Shown here piece after piece: positions 56,455-64,000 of a stretch of 64,000 nucleotides of DNA. Under the pieces are notes generated by a model that saw only the letters and a program-made list of their open reading frames with translations, ran no database searches and was not told where the DNA came from. The position numbers and the translations under genes are program-made. Source of the stretch: Bacteroidia bacterium (GTDB lineage: Bacteria; Bacteroidota; Bacteroidia; Chitinophagales; Saprospiraceae); the NCBI GenBank assembly GCA_030430845.1, contig JAUIKE010000007.1, positions 24,678 through 88,677 of the forward strand. Direction: 5' to 3'. Within the stretch, counting starts at the first letter, position 1. Every line of letters starts with the position of its first letter.

Positions 56455-57761
56455 ATCCTTTGGATTTTGGCTCCAATGGCTTGCAAACGCCCATCAATGT
56501 TCTGGTATCCACGATCGATCTGGTTAATGTTCTTAATTATACTAGTACCCTTTGCAGAAAGGGCGGCTATTAAGAGAGCCACACCTGCCCTGATGTCGGG
56601 AGAGGTCATTTCGATTCCTCTCAACTGATTTTTTCTGCTCAGGCCGATCACGGTTGCTCTGTGAGGATCACATAATATGATCTGGGCGCCCATGTCAATG
56701 AGTTTGTCCACGAAAAATAAGCGGCTTTCGAACATTTTCTGATGGATCAAAACGCTGCCGCGCGCCTGTGTAGCTACTACCAGAACAATGCTCATAAGGT
56801 CAGGCGTGAAACCCGGCCAGGGCGCATCGTAAATCGTCATGATGGAGCCATCAATGAAGGTTTGAATTTCGTACTCCTCTTGGGCCGGAACAATGATATC
56901 ATCCCCCTCGAATTCGAGAGCGATACCCATCCTTTCAAAGACGCTGGGAATGATGCCTAATTCCTCAATGCTGGCATTGGTGATGCGCAGGCTGGATTGG
57001 GTCATAGCTGCTAAGCCTATAAAGCTACCAACTTCTATCATATCGGGCAGCAAACGGTGCTCCGTACCCCCCAGTTGTTCAACCCCCCGGATTTTTAGCA
57101 AGTTCGAACCGATCCCGGAAATTCTGGCCCCCATTCGGTTCAGCATACGGCACAGTTGCTGTACATAAGGCTCGCATGCGGCATTATAGATTGTGGTGGT
57201 GCCCTTCGCAAAAACTGCTGCCATGACAATATTGGCGGTACCCGTAACGGATATTTCGTCCATTAGGATATGGCCTCCTTCTAATTGATCAGAGGCTACG
57301 TAGTACAGGTTTTTTTCCGGGTCGTATTTAAAGTCTGCTCCCAGCTTTTTCAGGGCGGCGAAGTGAGTGTCGAGCCGTCGCCGTCCGATCTTGTCTCCGC
57401 CAGGTTGAGGAAGGAACGCCTTTCCGAAGCGGGCCAGCAGCGGGCCGATCAGCATGACGGACCCCCGGATCCGCCGGGCATTTTCCTGGTACTCTTCAGA
57501 GGCAAAGAAATCGAGCTCAACTGAATCGGCCTGTAAGGAATAGGTATGATCATTGATTCGGTGTACCTGAACGCCCAAACCGCTGAGAAGTTGAAGTAAT
57601 TTCCGTACATCTACGATGTCGGGGACATTGGCAACCGTTACGACCTGATCTGTTAAGATGGCAGCACAAAGTACTTGAAGTGCTTCGTTTTTTGCTCCCT
57701 GAGGTTGAATAGAACCTGCCAGGGGAAAACCTCCAATCACTTCAAAGGCATCCTGATTCAT
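56451..57761 (-). CDS. murA: UDP-GlcNAc 1-carboxyvinyltransferase (MurA) with Cys-to-Asp change
   Basis: First committed step of peptidoglycan precursor synthesis. 436 residues. LAGSIQPQGAKNEALQVLCA (start of fold) and GPLLARFGKAFLPQPGGDKIG. In most MurA proteins the loop reads GGCxIG and the Cys is the fosfomycin target; here it is Asp123, the change known to give natural fosfomycin resistance in other bacteria. In the DUF4290-murA-DUF4286 block typical of the phylum. Confidence 0.95.
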   Translation of the reverse strand: MNQDAFEVIGGFPLAGSIQPQGAKNEALQVLCAAILTDQVVTVANVPDIVDVRKLLQLLSGLGVQVHRINDHTYSLQADSVELDFFASEEYQENARRIRGSVMLIGPLLARFGKAFLPQPGGDKIGRRRLDTHFAALKKLGADFKYDPEKNLYYVASDQLEGGHILMDEISVTGTANIVMAAVFAKGTTTIYNAACEPYVQQLCRMLNRMGARISGIGSNLLKIRGVEQLGGTEHRLLPDMIEVGSFIGLAAMTQSSLRITNASIEELGIIPSVFERMGIALEFEGDDIIVPAQEEYEIQTFIDGSIMTIYDAPWPGFTPDLMSIVLVVATQARGSVLIHQKMFESRLFFVDKLIDMGAQIILCDPHRATVIGLSRKNQLRGIEMTSPDIRAGVALLIAALSAKGTSIIKNINQIDRGYQNIDGRLQAIGAKIQRI

Positions 57762-57798
57762 ATAATATTGTCAATTTTCAGAGGCGGTGCAAGAAGTA

Positions 57799-58443
57799 TT
57801 ATTTTCTCTTTCTGCCTCTACCGCGGTTTTTGTGGCCGTTGTTGTTGTTGTTGGATGTACGCTTACGGCGACGGTTAGAATTAGATAGGTTATCGATAGA
57901 AACACTATCTTTTAAAGTAAGTTGGCCATTGGAAAGACTTTCAAGGTCAGACTTGATGATATCGTCGCTGACGTAATGTTCTTTGTTCCATGTCCGGTAA
58001 GCCAGCTTCATATAGGAGCCGATTACGCCAACGAAACCATCCTTTTTAGGACCGGGTTCCATGGAGAGGGCCTTTTTGATCAGCCGTTGCACATTGTGCC
58101 CGTAGTGGCGGTATTTAGCTTCAAACTCGGGATAGTCGATCATGTCAGGTCGTTTTTCAACTTCTGACTTTTTGATCACTTGTCCGTCCGGAGGAGTAAC
58201 ATCCAAGTCATATTCTGCGATTCTGAAGACGTGCTTCCAGAGTTTTTCTCTGTAGTCATCCATATTGCGGGCCTGGGGATGCATTTGCTGCATCAAGTCC
58301 ACAATTTTTTCTGCGAAAGCCTGCCGAAACTTAGGATCTTCAATGGTTTTGGCATAGTCTATTAACTTCTGCACATTTCTTCCGTATTCGGGAATAACCA
58401 GGTTTTCCCTGGCGGAGTTATACTCTAGATCAAATGATTCCAT
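57799..58443 (-). CDS. DUF4290 protein, 214 aa
   Basis: DUF4290 signature: LVIPEYGRNVQKLIDYAKTI, FRQAFAEKIVDLMQQMHPQ, YPEFEAKYRHYGHNVQRLI. The tail is basic and low complexity (NSNRRRKRTSNNNNNGHKN), likely disordered and able to bind RNA (inference). ATG at 58443 preferred over 58461. Located just upstream of murA on the same strand. Confidence 0.9.
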   Translation of the reverse strand: MESFDLEYNSARENLVIPEYGRNVQKLIDYAKTIEDPKFRQAFAEKIVDLMQQMHPQARNMDDYREKLWKHVFRIAEYDLDVTPPDGQVIKKSEVEKRPDMIDYPEFEAKYRHYGHNVQRLIKKALSMEPGPKKDGFVGVIGSYMKLAYRTWNKEHYVSDDIIKSDLESLSNGQLTLKDSVSIDNLSNSNRRRKRTSNNNNNGHKNRGRGRKRK

Positions 58444-58509
58444 AATATTGTAATTAAACACTTGAGGCTGCTCTATTGGTATCTGATAAAACAGCAGATA
58501 AAATTCTTT

Positions 58510-60348
58510 TTATTCAACCGTCACTGATTTTGCCAGATTTCTCGGCTGGTCTACATTACATCCACGCAGAACGGCGATGTGATAAGACAGTAGCTGCAAT
58601 GGGATGACGGATAATAGAGGTGACAGGGGCTCTTCTGTTTCTGGTATTTCGATGGTATAATCTGCCATTTGAGCGATTTCGGTATCGCCTTCGAGCACGA
58701 TCGCGATGACCACCCCTTTCCGGGCTTTTACTTCCTGAATATTACTGACGATTTTTTCGTAAGCACTTTGATTGGTAGCGATCACGATGACGGGCATCTG
58801 CTCGTCGATCAGGGCGATGGGACCGTGTTTCATTTCCGCGGCAGGATATCCTTCGGCGTGAATATAGGAAATTTCTTTCAATTTCAGGGCCCCTTCCAGG
58901 GCGACCGGAAAGTTATAACCTCTACCGAGGTAAAGGGCATTCGAGCGTCCTTTGATCTCGGAGGCAATGTACTCTATTTTCTTATTATTTTGTAATACTT
59001 TTTCCACCTTGGTGGGGATGTCGTTTAATTCGCTGAGCAATTGCCGGTAATAGGATTGGGAGATGGTTCCTTTTTTATACGATAAATGCAAGGCCATAAG
59101 CGTCAATAACGTCACCTGTCCGGTGAAGGCCTTGGTGGAAGCCACTCCGATCTCCGGACCTGCGTGAATGTATGATCCTGCATCTGTTAGGCGTGCGATG
59201 GAGGAACCTACTGAATTCACAATTCCATAAATGAAGGCACCTTTCTGCCGGGCAATTTCAAGCGCCGCCAGGGTGTCGGCTGTTTCACCAGACTGAGAAA
59301 TAGCGATCACCACATCATCTTCATTAATGATTGGATTGCGGTAACGGAATTCGGAAGCATATTCTACCTCCACCGGGATCCGGGCCAGGTCCTCGATCAG
59401 GTATTCAGCGATCAGCCCGGCATGCCAGGATGTACCGCAAGCCACAAAAATGAATCGTTTGGCTTTAGAAATTCGATTGAAATATTCACTGATCCCTCCG
59501 AGCCTGATCCATCCCTCTTCTGCGTTAATACGGCCTCGCATACAATCAGCAATAGTTTGCGGCTGCTCGTGGATCTCCTTAAGCATGAAGTAGTCAAATC
59601 CACCTTTCTCCAGCATACCTATTTGAAGGTCCAGTTCCTGGATAAAGGGCGGTTGAATTTCATTTCCTATATTTTTTATCTGGAAGCCCTCTTTGCGGGT
59701 AACAATGGCGATTTCTTCATCATTTAAGTAGACGACTTTGCGGGTATGTTCTACGATCGGTGTGGCATCTGAGGCCAGGAAAAATTCGCCCTCACCAATG
59801 CCAACCACCAGCGGGCTGGCCTTACGTGCAGCCACCAGCTTGTCAGGATCTTGGCTATCAAGTACTACGATGGCGTAGGCGCCGTTCACCCGTGTCAGGG
59901 CTATTCGTACAGCCTCTTCGATGGGCAAATTATCCCGGTCCTGGATTTCCTGAATGAGGTTAACTAATACTTCTGTGTCGGTAGCCGTTTTAAAAACATG
60001 GCCTTCTCTTTGGAGAGTTTCTTTAAGCAGGCTATAGTTTTCTATAATGCCGTTATGAACAAGGGTCAGCCGGCCATTGCTCGAAATGTGTGGGTGGGCA
60101 TTGATGTCGTTCGGTTCGCCGTGGGTGGCCCAACGGGTATGGCCGATTCCCGTTTTTCCCTCTTTGTCGAAGCTAACCACATAATCTTCCAGTTCCTGCA
60201 CTTTCCCTTTTTTCTTGTAGACTTTTACATCTCCATTAAGCAGTGCTACTCCGGCACTGTCATATCCCCGATACTCCAATCTTTTAAGACCATTGATCAG
60301 AATAGGGTAAGCTTCTTTTTGGCCCACATAAGCTACTATTCCACACAT
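58510..60348 (-). CDS. glmS: Glutamine-fructose-6-phosphate aminotransferase, 612 aa
   Basis: Makes glucosamine-6-phosphate for cell wall and lipid A. N-terminal glutaminase with catalytic Cys2 (CGIVAYVGQKEAYPIL, RLEYRGYDSAG, TGIGHTRWATHGEP); two SIS sugar-isomerase domains (FVACGTSWHAGLIAEY, ISQSGETADTLAALE, STKAFTGQ; LGRGYNFPVALEGALKLKEI). Full length. No riboswitch-like sequence is seen in the 24-bp gap upstream. Confidence 0.97.
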   Translation of the reverse strand: MCGIVAYVGQKEAYPILINGLKRLEYRGYDSAGVALLNGDVKVYKKKGKVQELEDYVVSFDKEGKTGIGHTRWATHGEPNDINAHPHISSNGRLTLVHNGIIENYSLLKETLQREGHVFKTATDTEVLVNLIQEIQDRDNLPIEEAVRIALTRVNGAYAIVVLDSQDPDKLVAARKASPLVVGIGEGEFFLASDATPIVEHTRKVVYLNDEEIAIVTRKEGFQIKNIGNEIQPPFIQELDLQIGMLEKGGFDYFMLKEIHEQPQTIADCMRGRINAEEGWIRLGGISEYFNRISKAKRFIFVACGTSWHAGLIAEYLIEDLARIPVEVEYASEFRYRNPIINEDDVVIAISQSGETADTLAALEIARQKGAFIYGIVNSVGSSIARLTDAGSYIHAGPEIGVASTKAFTGQVTLLTLMALHLSYKKGTISQSYYRQLLSELNDIPTKVEKVLQNNKKIEYIASEIKGRSNALYLGRGYNFPVALEGALKLKEISYIHAEGYPAAEMKHGPIALIDEQMPVIVIATNQSAYEKIVSNIQEVKARKGVVIAIVLEGDTEIAQMADYTIEIPETEEPLSPLLSVIPLQLLSYHIAVLRGCNVDQPRNLAKSVTVE

Positions 60349-60372
60349 AAATTGTTTTTTTTGTTGTTGAAG

Positions 60373-61716
60373 TTATTTTAAACGGGAATAAGCGATTCTG
60401 AGTTTCACATTTTTTATCCCTTGCAATACTGAACGATAGGCCCTTTCTGATTTTGGAAAGGCCGATAAATAGATTACATTATCCACTTCTCCTGTGATCA
60501 TCTTTTGAAAATGAGCCGAAAGATTCATAGTATAGGTACCGCTTCGACCATCCGGATCAGAATTAATACCGCCGAACAGAGCCGGAATGCCGTCTACCGA
60601 ACCCGCTATCAGAAAGTCATCAATGCCGTCCCGAACTCCATCACTCCTATCTGCATATAGTCCTAACTGCAAAGCCGGTGTATATGTACTATCAATATCT
60701 TCAGGCAAATCTTCAAATTCAACAATTAACTCAGCCTTGTTGATGATGAGGTCTTCTAAATTACGAACGTGAGGGATTTCGATTTTGGTATCTACGCCGG
60801 CCAGTCCTTGTACAAAAATAAGGCTATCTCCTAACTGTGTATCGCCAATAAAGCCTTCTACTACTGATCCGCTGTAATTGTGTTCAAAGGTACAAAATCT
60901 GGCACTAAACTGGTCAAGCTGAACGAGAAATTGTCTCTTTAAAGTGTCATCCTTTGTATAATATAAATAGATACCGCCGATTGTATTTAAAAGATTGAAA
61001 CTCAACATGCCCTGCGTTTCAGTGGAAGCCTGCACTCTGAACCCGCTAAAAAAGTCTAGAAATGCGGCATCATTATCCAGTGTAGCACTATCTAATTGCA
61101 ATAACTCATTCCCGAAATCAGCACTTAGGGGAATACGCAAATGTGGAGGATAACGGAGCGTATCAATAAAAGTACTATTATATTGGAAAACGTCAAGAGA
61201 GTCGAAAGGGCGCGGAACAAAAGAAAGTGAACCAATGGGGGCCGGATCAACACTGAAAGAAGTATCGGAAAAGTAAAAACGGTTGCGATCAAAGCTTTCA
61301 TTAATCCGGTGCACATCCAGCGAATATTCCTGATTGAGATTGCCGTAATAGGCAAGGGTGTCTACATTATAAGGTAGTACGAGCACCACCGAATCCAGCA
61401 CCGTGTTGGAAAAATTCGGATTGAAAAAGTCAAGTCTGGGCTGGGCGTATATGTTTGAAGTCGATCGGCCGAAGATGGGGTCGGTCATCATACCAACCAT
61501 ATAACTACTTTGCTGTTCGGCTACGGAAGGGCCGTACACGAATTGAGGCTCTCCTATAATGGTGGTAGCCTTCAAAGTCAGGGTGTCAATGAAATTTACC
61601 TCTGCACGATCTTCAGTTAACAGATCAGACCCCAGGTCAGTGGGGTCCACACAGGAACTTATAAAGAATACAAGGTTAAAAAAGGCAAATAATGTAAAGC
61701 CTTGAAAGTGTCTCAT
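60373..61716 (-). CDS. DUF4270 lipoprotein, 447 aa
   Basis: Lipobox FISSCVDPTDLGSDLL (Cys at about 22). The chain is beta-rich (VLDSVVLVLPYNVDTLAYYG, LIINKAELIVEFEDLP, VIYLSAFPKSERAYRSVLQ), as in DUF4270, a Bacteroidota outer-envelope family of unknown role. Located between glgA and glmS as in related genomes. Confidence 0.9.
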   Translation of the reverse strand: MRHFQGFTLFAFFNLVFFISSCVDPTDLGSDLLTEDRAEVNFIDTLTLKATTIIGEPQFVYGPSVAEQQSSYMVGMMTDPIFGRSTSNIYAQPRLDFFNPNFSNTVLDSVVLVLPYNVDTLAYYGNLNQEYSLDVHRINESFDRNRFYFSDTSFSVDPAPIGSLSFVPRPFDSLDVFQYNSTFIDTLRYPPHLRIPLSADFGNELLQLDSATLDNDAAFLDFFSGFRVQASTETQGMLSFNLLNTIGGIYLYYTKDDTLKRQFLVQLDQFSARFCTFEHNYSGSVVEGFIGDTQLGDSLIFVQGLAGVDTKIEIPHVRNLEDLIINKAELIVEFEDLPEDIDSTYTPALQLGLYADRSDGVRDGIDDFLIAGSVDGIPALFGGINSDPDGRSGTYTMNLSAHFQKMITGEVDNVIYLSAFPKSERAYRSVLQGIKNVKLRIAYSRLK

Positions 61717-61852
61717 CCACTTGTTTTTTGAATGATGTTAGAAATGTATATTTAAAAAGAACAAAAGGCGCCTCACCCATACGGTTCGACGCCCATTTTA
61801 TTTCTTAGAGAAAAGTATCGTAAACTCCTCTCTCATTATATTAGAGTAGTTT

Positions 61853-62668
61853 TTAAGCCACTTCCTCCGCCAGGATGTCCTGATAGAAATCCATGTAGGC
61901 GGGCAAATAGTCTTCTTCAATGTAATCCAACACCGGCTTGTCACTGCTGTCAAGAGCTTTAGTTAAGGCCTCATCCAGGTCAGAAGAGCCTTTGATGACA
62001 CCATCTGCGAAGGCAGCAGCGCCTTGGTGCAACACGATCTTATCTCCTGATTCATAGGCTGCCAGATCTTCTGGCGACAGATTGTTGATCGTAGCTTTTT
62101 CCATGAAATTACTACTAATCGAATTCGCTACCGGATCATCATAAACGCTGTAAATAACCTTTGAGTTTTGAAATAAAGGCTCATTTTTATAAGCCGTTTT
62201 CAGATACAAAGGAACCATACTTGTCATCCAGCCGTGGCAGTGGATAATGTCTGGTGGCCATCCAAATTTCTTAACAGTCTCAATAACTCCTTTACAGAAA
62301 AAAACCATGCGGTCGAGGTTATCTTCAAACGGCTGTTCGTCTTCATCGATGAAAGTAGCTTTGCGTTTGAAAAAGTCTTCATTGTCAAGGAAATATACTT
62401 GCATTCTGGCTTCCGGCAAAGAAGCCACTTTTATGATCAGTGGATAATCGTCATCGTCTACAATAATATTCATACCTGATAACCTCACTACCTCATGCAA
62501 ACGGTGCCTACGCTCGTTAATAGTTCCAAACCGGGGCATCAAAATCCTGATTTCCATTCCGTTCTCCTGAATATGCTGGGGAAGCTTCCGTGCGATTTCT
62601 GACACAACAGATCCCCTGGTGTAAGGATGCATCTCTTGTGTTACAATTAACACCTTCTTTTTACTCAT
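61853..62668 (-). CDS. glgA: Glycogen synthase catalytic-domain protein, 271 aa
   Basis: Only the N-terminal GT5 starch-synthase Rossmann domain is present (KKVLIVTQEMHPYTRGSVVS, IIHCHGWMTSMVPLYL, KVIYSVYDDP). The C-terminal nucleotide-sugar domain of full glycogen synthases is missing. Bacteroidota often carry this short form next to panC, so it is not a recent truncation. Whether it has transferase activity is doubtful without the second domain. ATG 62668 preferred over 62719. CAAAGATA at 62717-62724 gives TATCTTTG on the - strand as -7 element. Confidence 0.85.
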   Translation of the reverse strand: MSKKKVLIVTQEMHPYTRGSVVSEIARKLPQHIQENGMEIRILMPRFGTINERRHRLHEVVRLSGMNIIVDDDDYPLIIKVASLPEARMQVYFLDNEDFFKRKATFIDEDEQPFEDNLDRMVFFCKGVIETVKKFGWPPDIIHCHGWMTSMVPLYLKTAYKNEPLFQNSKVIYSVYDDPVANSISSNFMEKATINNLSPEDLAAYESGDKIVLHQGAAAFADGVIKGSSDLDEALTKALDSSDKPVLDYIEEDYLPAYMDFYQDILAEEVA

Positions 62669-62973
62669 ACAAATTATTTTAATCTTTACGCCATATATGA
62701 CCTTGAAATAAGGATGCAAAGATATAAAAAAAACGCCACATTTTCAGATGCTTATATCTGGTTAATAATATCTTAACAGAATATACTATCTTCGCTGCGA
62801 CCTTTACAGGGCTTGCCGTGAAGGGGATGGAAAGGCCTTGTGACCGTAGCTGCGAACATTAAAATTTATGAATATTTTCACCCCCTCGAGGGAGTGAAAA
62901 TATTAATTTCTATGTCCAGCCTACGGTCACAAAACGCCTGTTATTATCAATTTGTTCTGTATAACTATTTGCG
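62669..62973. other. 305-bp divergent promoter region of glgA and panC
   Basis: No gene. Contains the glgA -7 element (TATCTTTG, - strand, 62717-62724), an A-run, and the nested palindrome 62838-62932 in the panC 5' region. Confidence 0.5.
62838..62932. repeat. Nested palindrome in the panC 5' region
   Basis: Outer arms TTGTGACCGTAG (62838-62849) and CTACGGTCACAA (62921-62932). Inner near-perfect 17-bp arms meeting at CTCGAG (62871-62904, AATATTTTCAC ... GTGAAAATATT, one mismatch). Same nested plan as the element at 10031 but between divergent genes. Confidence 0.7.
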
Positions 62974-63819
62974 ATGTTACTCTTCAAAAAAGAATCAGAC
63001 CTCAGGATATACCTGCAGCAGAAAAAAGAGAAAAAAGCACTTATTGGTTTTGTCCCTACCATGGGAGCTTTGCATAATGGGCACCTGTCTTTGATCCGGG
63101 AGGCTCGCCGGGAAACGGATATGGTGGTATGCAGTATATTCGTTAATCCTACTCAATTCAATGAACAAAAAGACCTGGATACTTATCCACGTACTCCTCA
63201 TAAAGACATTGAATTGCTGAGCAGGGTTGGTTGTGATGTCCTTTTTATGCCGGGAGCCGACGAAATTTATCCTCCCGGCCTGAATACCCGTATCGACCTG
63301 GACTTTAAGTCCCTGGACAAGGTGATGGAAGGGGCTTTCAGGCCAGGGCATTTTGAGGGAGTTGCTCAGGTAGTGAAACGCTTACTGGACATTGTAGAGC
63401 CAGACGGGCTGTATATGGGGCAAAAAGACTTTCAACAATTAACTATTATTGGCTATATGATCGATCAACTGGGTATTCCGACTAAGCTTGTTTCCTGCCC
63501 GATCATCAGAGAAGAAAACGGCCTGGCCATGAGCTCGCGCAATGTCCGCCTGGAGAAAGGTTTGCGAAAAAGAGCAGTCGTTATTTATCAAACTTTGCTT
63601 CAGGCAAAAGACTGGATTCAAGAAATGAGCCCCCGTGAAATTGAAGAAAAAGCCCTGAAGGCGCTCGCAATACCCGGCTTCCGACCCGAATATTTTAAAG
63701 TGGTTGACGCTCGTACCCTACAAGAGGTAGACCAGCTTGAGAAGGACCATCCTCTCGTTGCCTGTGCAGCCGTATGGGCAGGAGAGGTGCGGCTGATCGA
63801 TAATATGTTTTTGAGCTAA
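62974..63819 (+). CDS. panC: Pantothenate synthetase, 281 aa
   Basis: Joins pantoate and beta-alanine using ATP. GFVPTMGALHNGHLSLI (HxGH), VVCSIFVNPTQFNEQKDLDT, MEGAFRPGHFEGVAQVV, YMGQKDFQQLTII, AMSSRNVRL (KMSKS-like). Full length. No panD follows within the window. Confidence 0.96.
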   Translation: MLLFKKESDLRIYLQQKKEKKALIGFVPTMGALHNGHLSLIREARRETDMVVCSIFVNPTQFNEQKDLDTYPRTPHKDIELLSRVGCDVLFMPGADEIYPPGLNTRIDLDFKSLDKVMEGAFRPGHFEGVAQVVKRLLDIVEPDGLYMGQKDFQQLTIIGYMIDQLGIPTKLVSCPIIREENGLAMSSRNVRLEKGLRKRAVVIYQTLLQAKDWIQEMSPREIEEKALKALAIPGFRPEYFKVVDARTLQEVDQLEKDHPLVACAAVWAGEVRLIDNMFLS

Positions 63820-63870
63820 GTATAGGGTAATTTAAATTTGATTTGACTTCTGTTTTTTTTGTTTTATTTG

Positions 63871-63898
63871 GAAACATGCCCTGATTTTGGCATGTTTC
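63871..63898 (+). terminator. Hairpin after panC
   Basis: GAAACATGCC pairs perfectly with GGCATGTTTC, loop CTGATTTT. Confidence 0.7.
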
Positions 63899-63916
63899 AC
63901 ATGCTGCCAAAAGTAG

Positions 63917-63987
63917 TTGACACTTTTTTTAACTCTCAAACACAAAAAGCCCATTTATCCCAAGGGATAAAACAAAGTTCTTTGACA
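63917..63987 (+). promoter_or_regulatory. Likely rRNA-operon promoter and boxB/boxA leader
   Basis: TTGACA at 63917-63922, then a stem-loop TTTATCCC-AA-GGGATAAA (63954-63971) and GTTCTTTGACA (63977-63987), which resembles the boxA antitermination element (GCTCTTTAACA type). The order hairpin then boxA is that of rrn leaders. The window ends 13 bases later, so a 16S gene could follow but is not seen. Confidence 0.5.
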
Positions 63988-64000
63988 GATCAAAAAAACG

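Noticed and set aside
61853..62668. glgA as a recent truncation
   Set aside because: The short form next to panC and DUF4270 is typical for the phylum and the frame ends cleanly.
1..64000. tRNA genes, integrase attachment sites, prophage or conjugation genes
   Set aside because: I searched the gaps by eye and found no cloverleaf-like sequence, integrase or phage gene.

Overview
The window is chromosomal DNA from a member of the Bacteroidota. It carries families found almost only in that phylum (DUF4270, DUF4286, DUF4290 and DUF4292 proteins), type IX secretion sorting domains at protein C-termini, TAnnTTTG promoter cores, and two Bacteroidota gene orders: acpP-fabF-rnc, and panC facing glgA-DUF4270-glmS-DUF4290-murA. 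The class II HMG-CoA reductase with a GYDIA-type GHMP kinase (mevalonate pathway), together with secreted pectate lyase and GH3 glycosidase, suggests a marine or polymer-degrading lineage such as Saprospiraceae. That placement is inference.

Layout. 1-2.4 kb: mevalonate genes and a 47-residue membrane protein. 2.4-11.3 kb: envelope and polysaccharide genes (beta-barrel protein, OmpA, pectate lyase, GH3, CotH-like protein) and a Fic-family fragment. 11.4-15.4 kb: NifU-type Fe-S scaffold, then an ECF sigma / HEAT-repeat anti-sigma / two His-rich DUF4097-like proteins operon. 15.5-19.8 kb: DUF4112, rhodanese, CBS and universal-stress genes. 19.9-22.7 kb: acyl-CoA dehydrogenase and a 1.1-kb non-coding tract full of palindromes and decayed repeats. 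22.7-31 kb: P450, a four-part cyclase-TolB-TPR-AraC regulator, oxidoreductase, methyltransferase, small envelope proteins and an orphan SWIM-associated module. 30.8-35.6 kb: rnc, fabF, acpP facing pyk. 35.9-42.9 kb: TPR protein, DUF4292 lipoprotein, M23 peptidase, hflX, M29 aminopeptidase and an unknown protein. 43-47 kb: beta-CASP RNase, then a second ECF sigma / anti-sigma / DUF4097-like operon whose effector is Tyr-rich. 47-56 kb: TPR lipoprotein, T9SS beta-propeller, SMP-30 protein, glucosaminidase, Skp/OmpH, M50 protease and a second acyl-CoA dehydrogenase. 56-64 kb: cell-wall precursor and glycogen genes, panC, and what looks like an rRNA-operon leader at the right edge.

The most striking feature is between the genes. 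Very long, mostly perfect inverted repeats (arms up to 32 bp) close many gene ends. A subset belongs to one composite family of three hairpins in fixed order: A-i (loop with CCTTCGG), an A/T linker, B (starting GGAGG), a second linker, and A-ii (loop with GAGGAACGAG). Three full A-B-A copies lie on the minus strand (26.5, 30.7, 54.7 kb) and two on the plus strand (21.9, 43.0 kb). A relative with the same linkers is at 12.1 kb, a half copy at 15.4 kb, and solo A hairpins occur at 28.6, 35.6 and 44.7 kb. Element sequences are often bracketed by inverted copies of the adjacent gene tail, including its stop codon, rather than by direct target duplications. The B stems differ between copies but stay fully paired. 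I regard this family as the best candidate here for something undescribed.

Two further themes stand out. The two ECF / anti-sigma / DUF4097-like operons look like paralogous envelope-sensing loci whose predicted beta-helical effectors carry different side-chain ladders (His-Gly-Asp versus Tyr). A shared palindrome near GCGAAwTTwCGC lies upstream of both acyl-CoA dehydrogenase genes.
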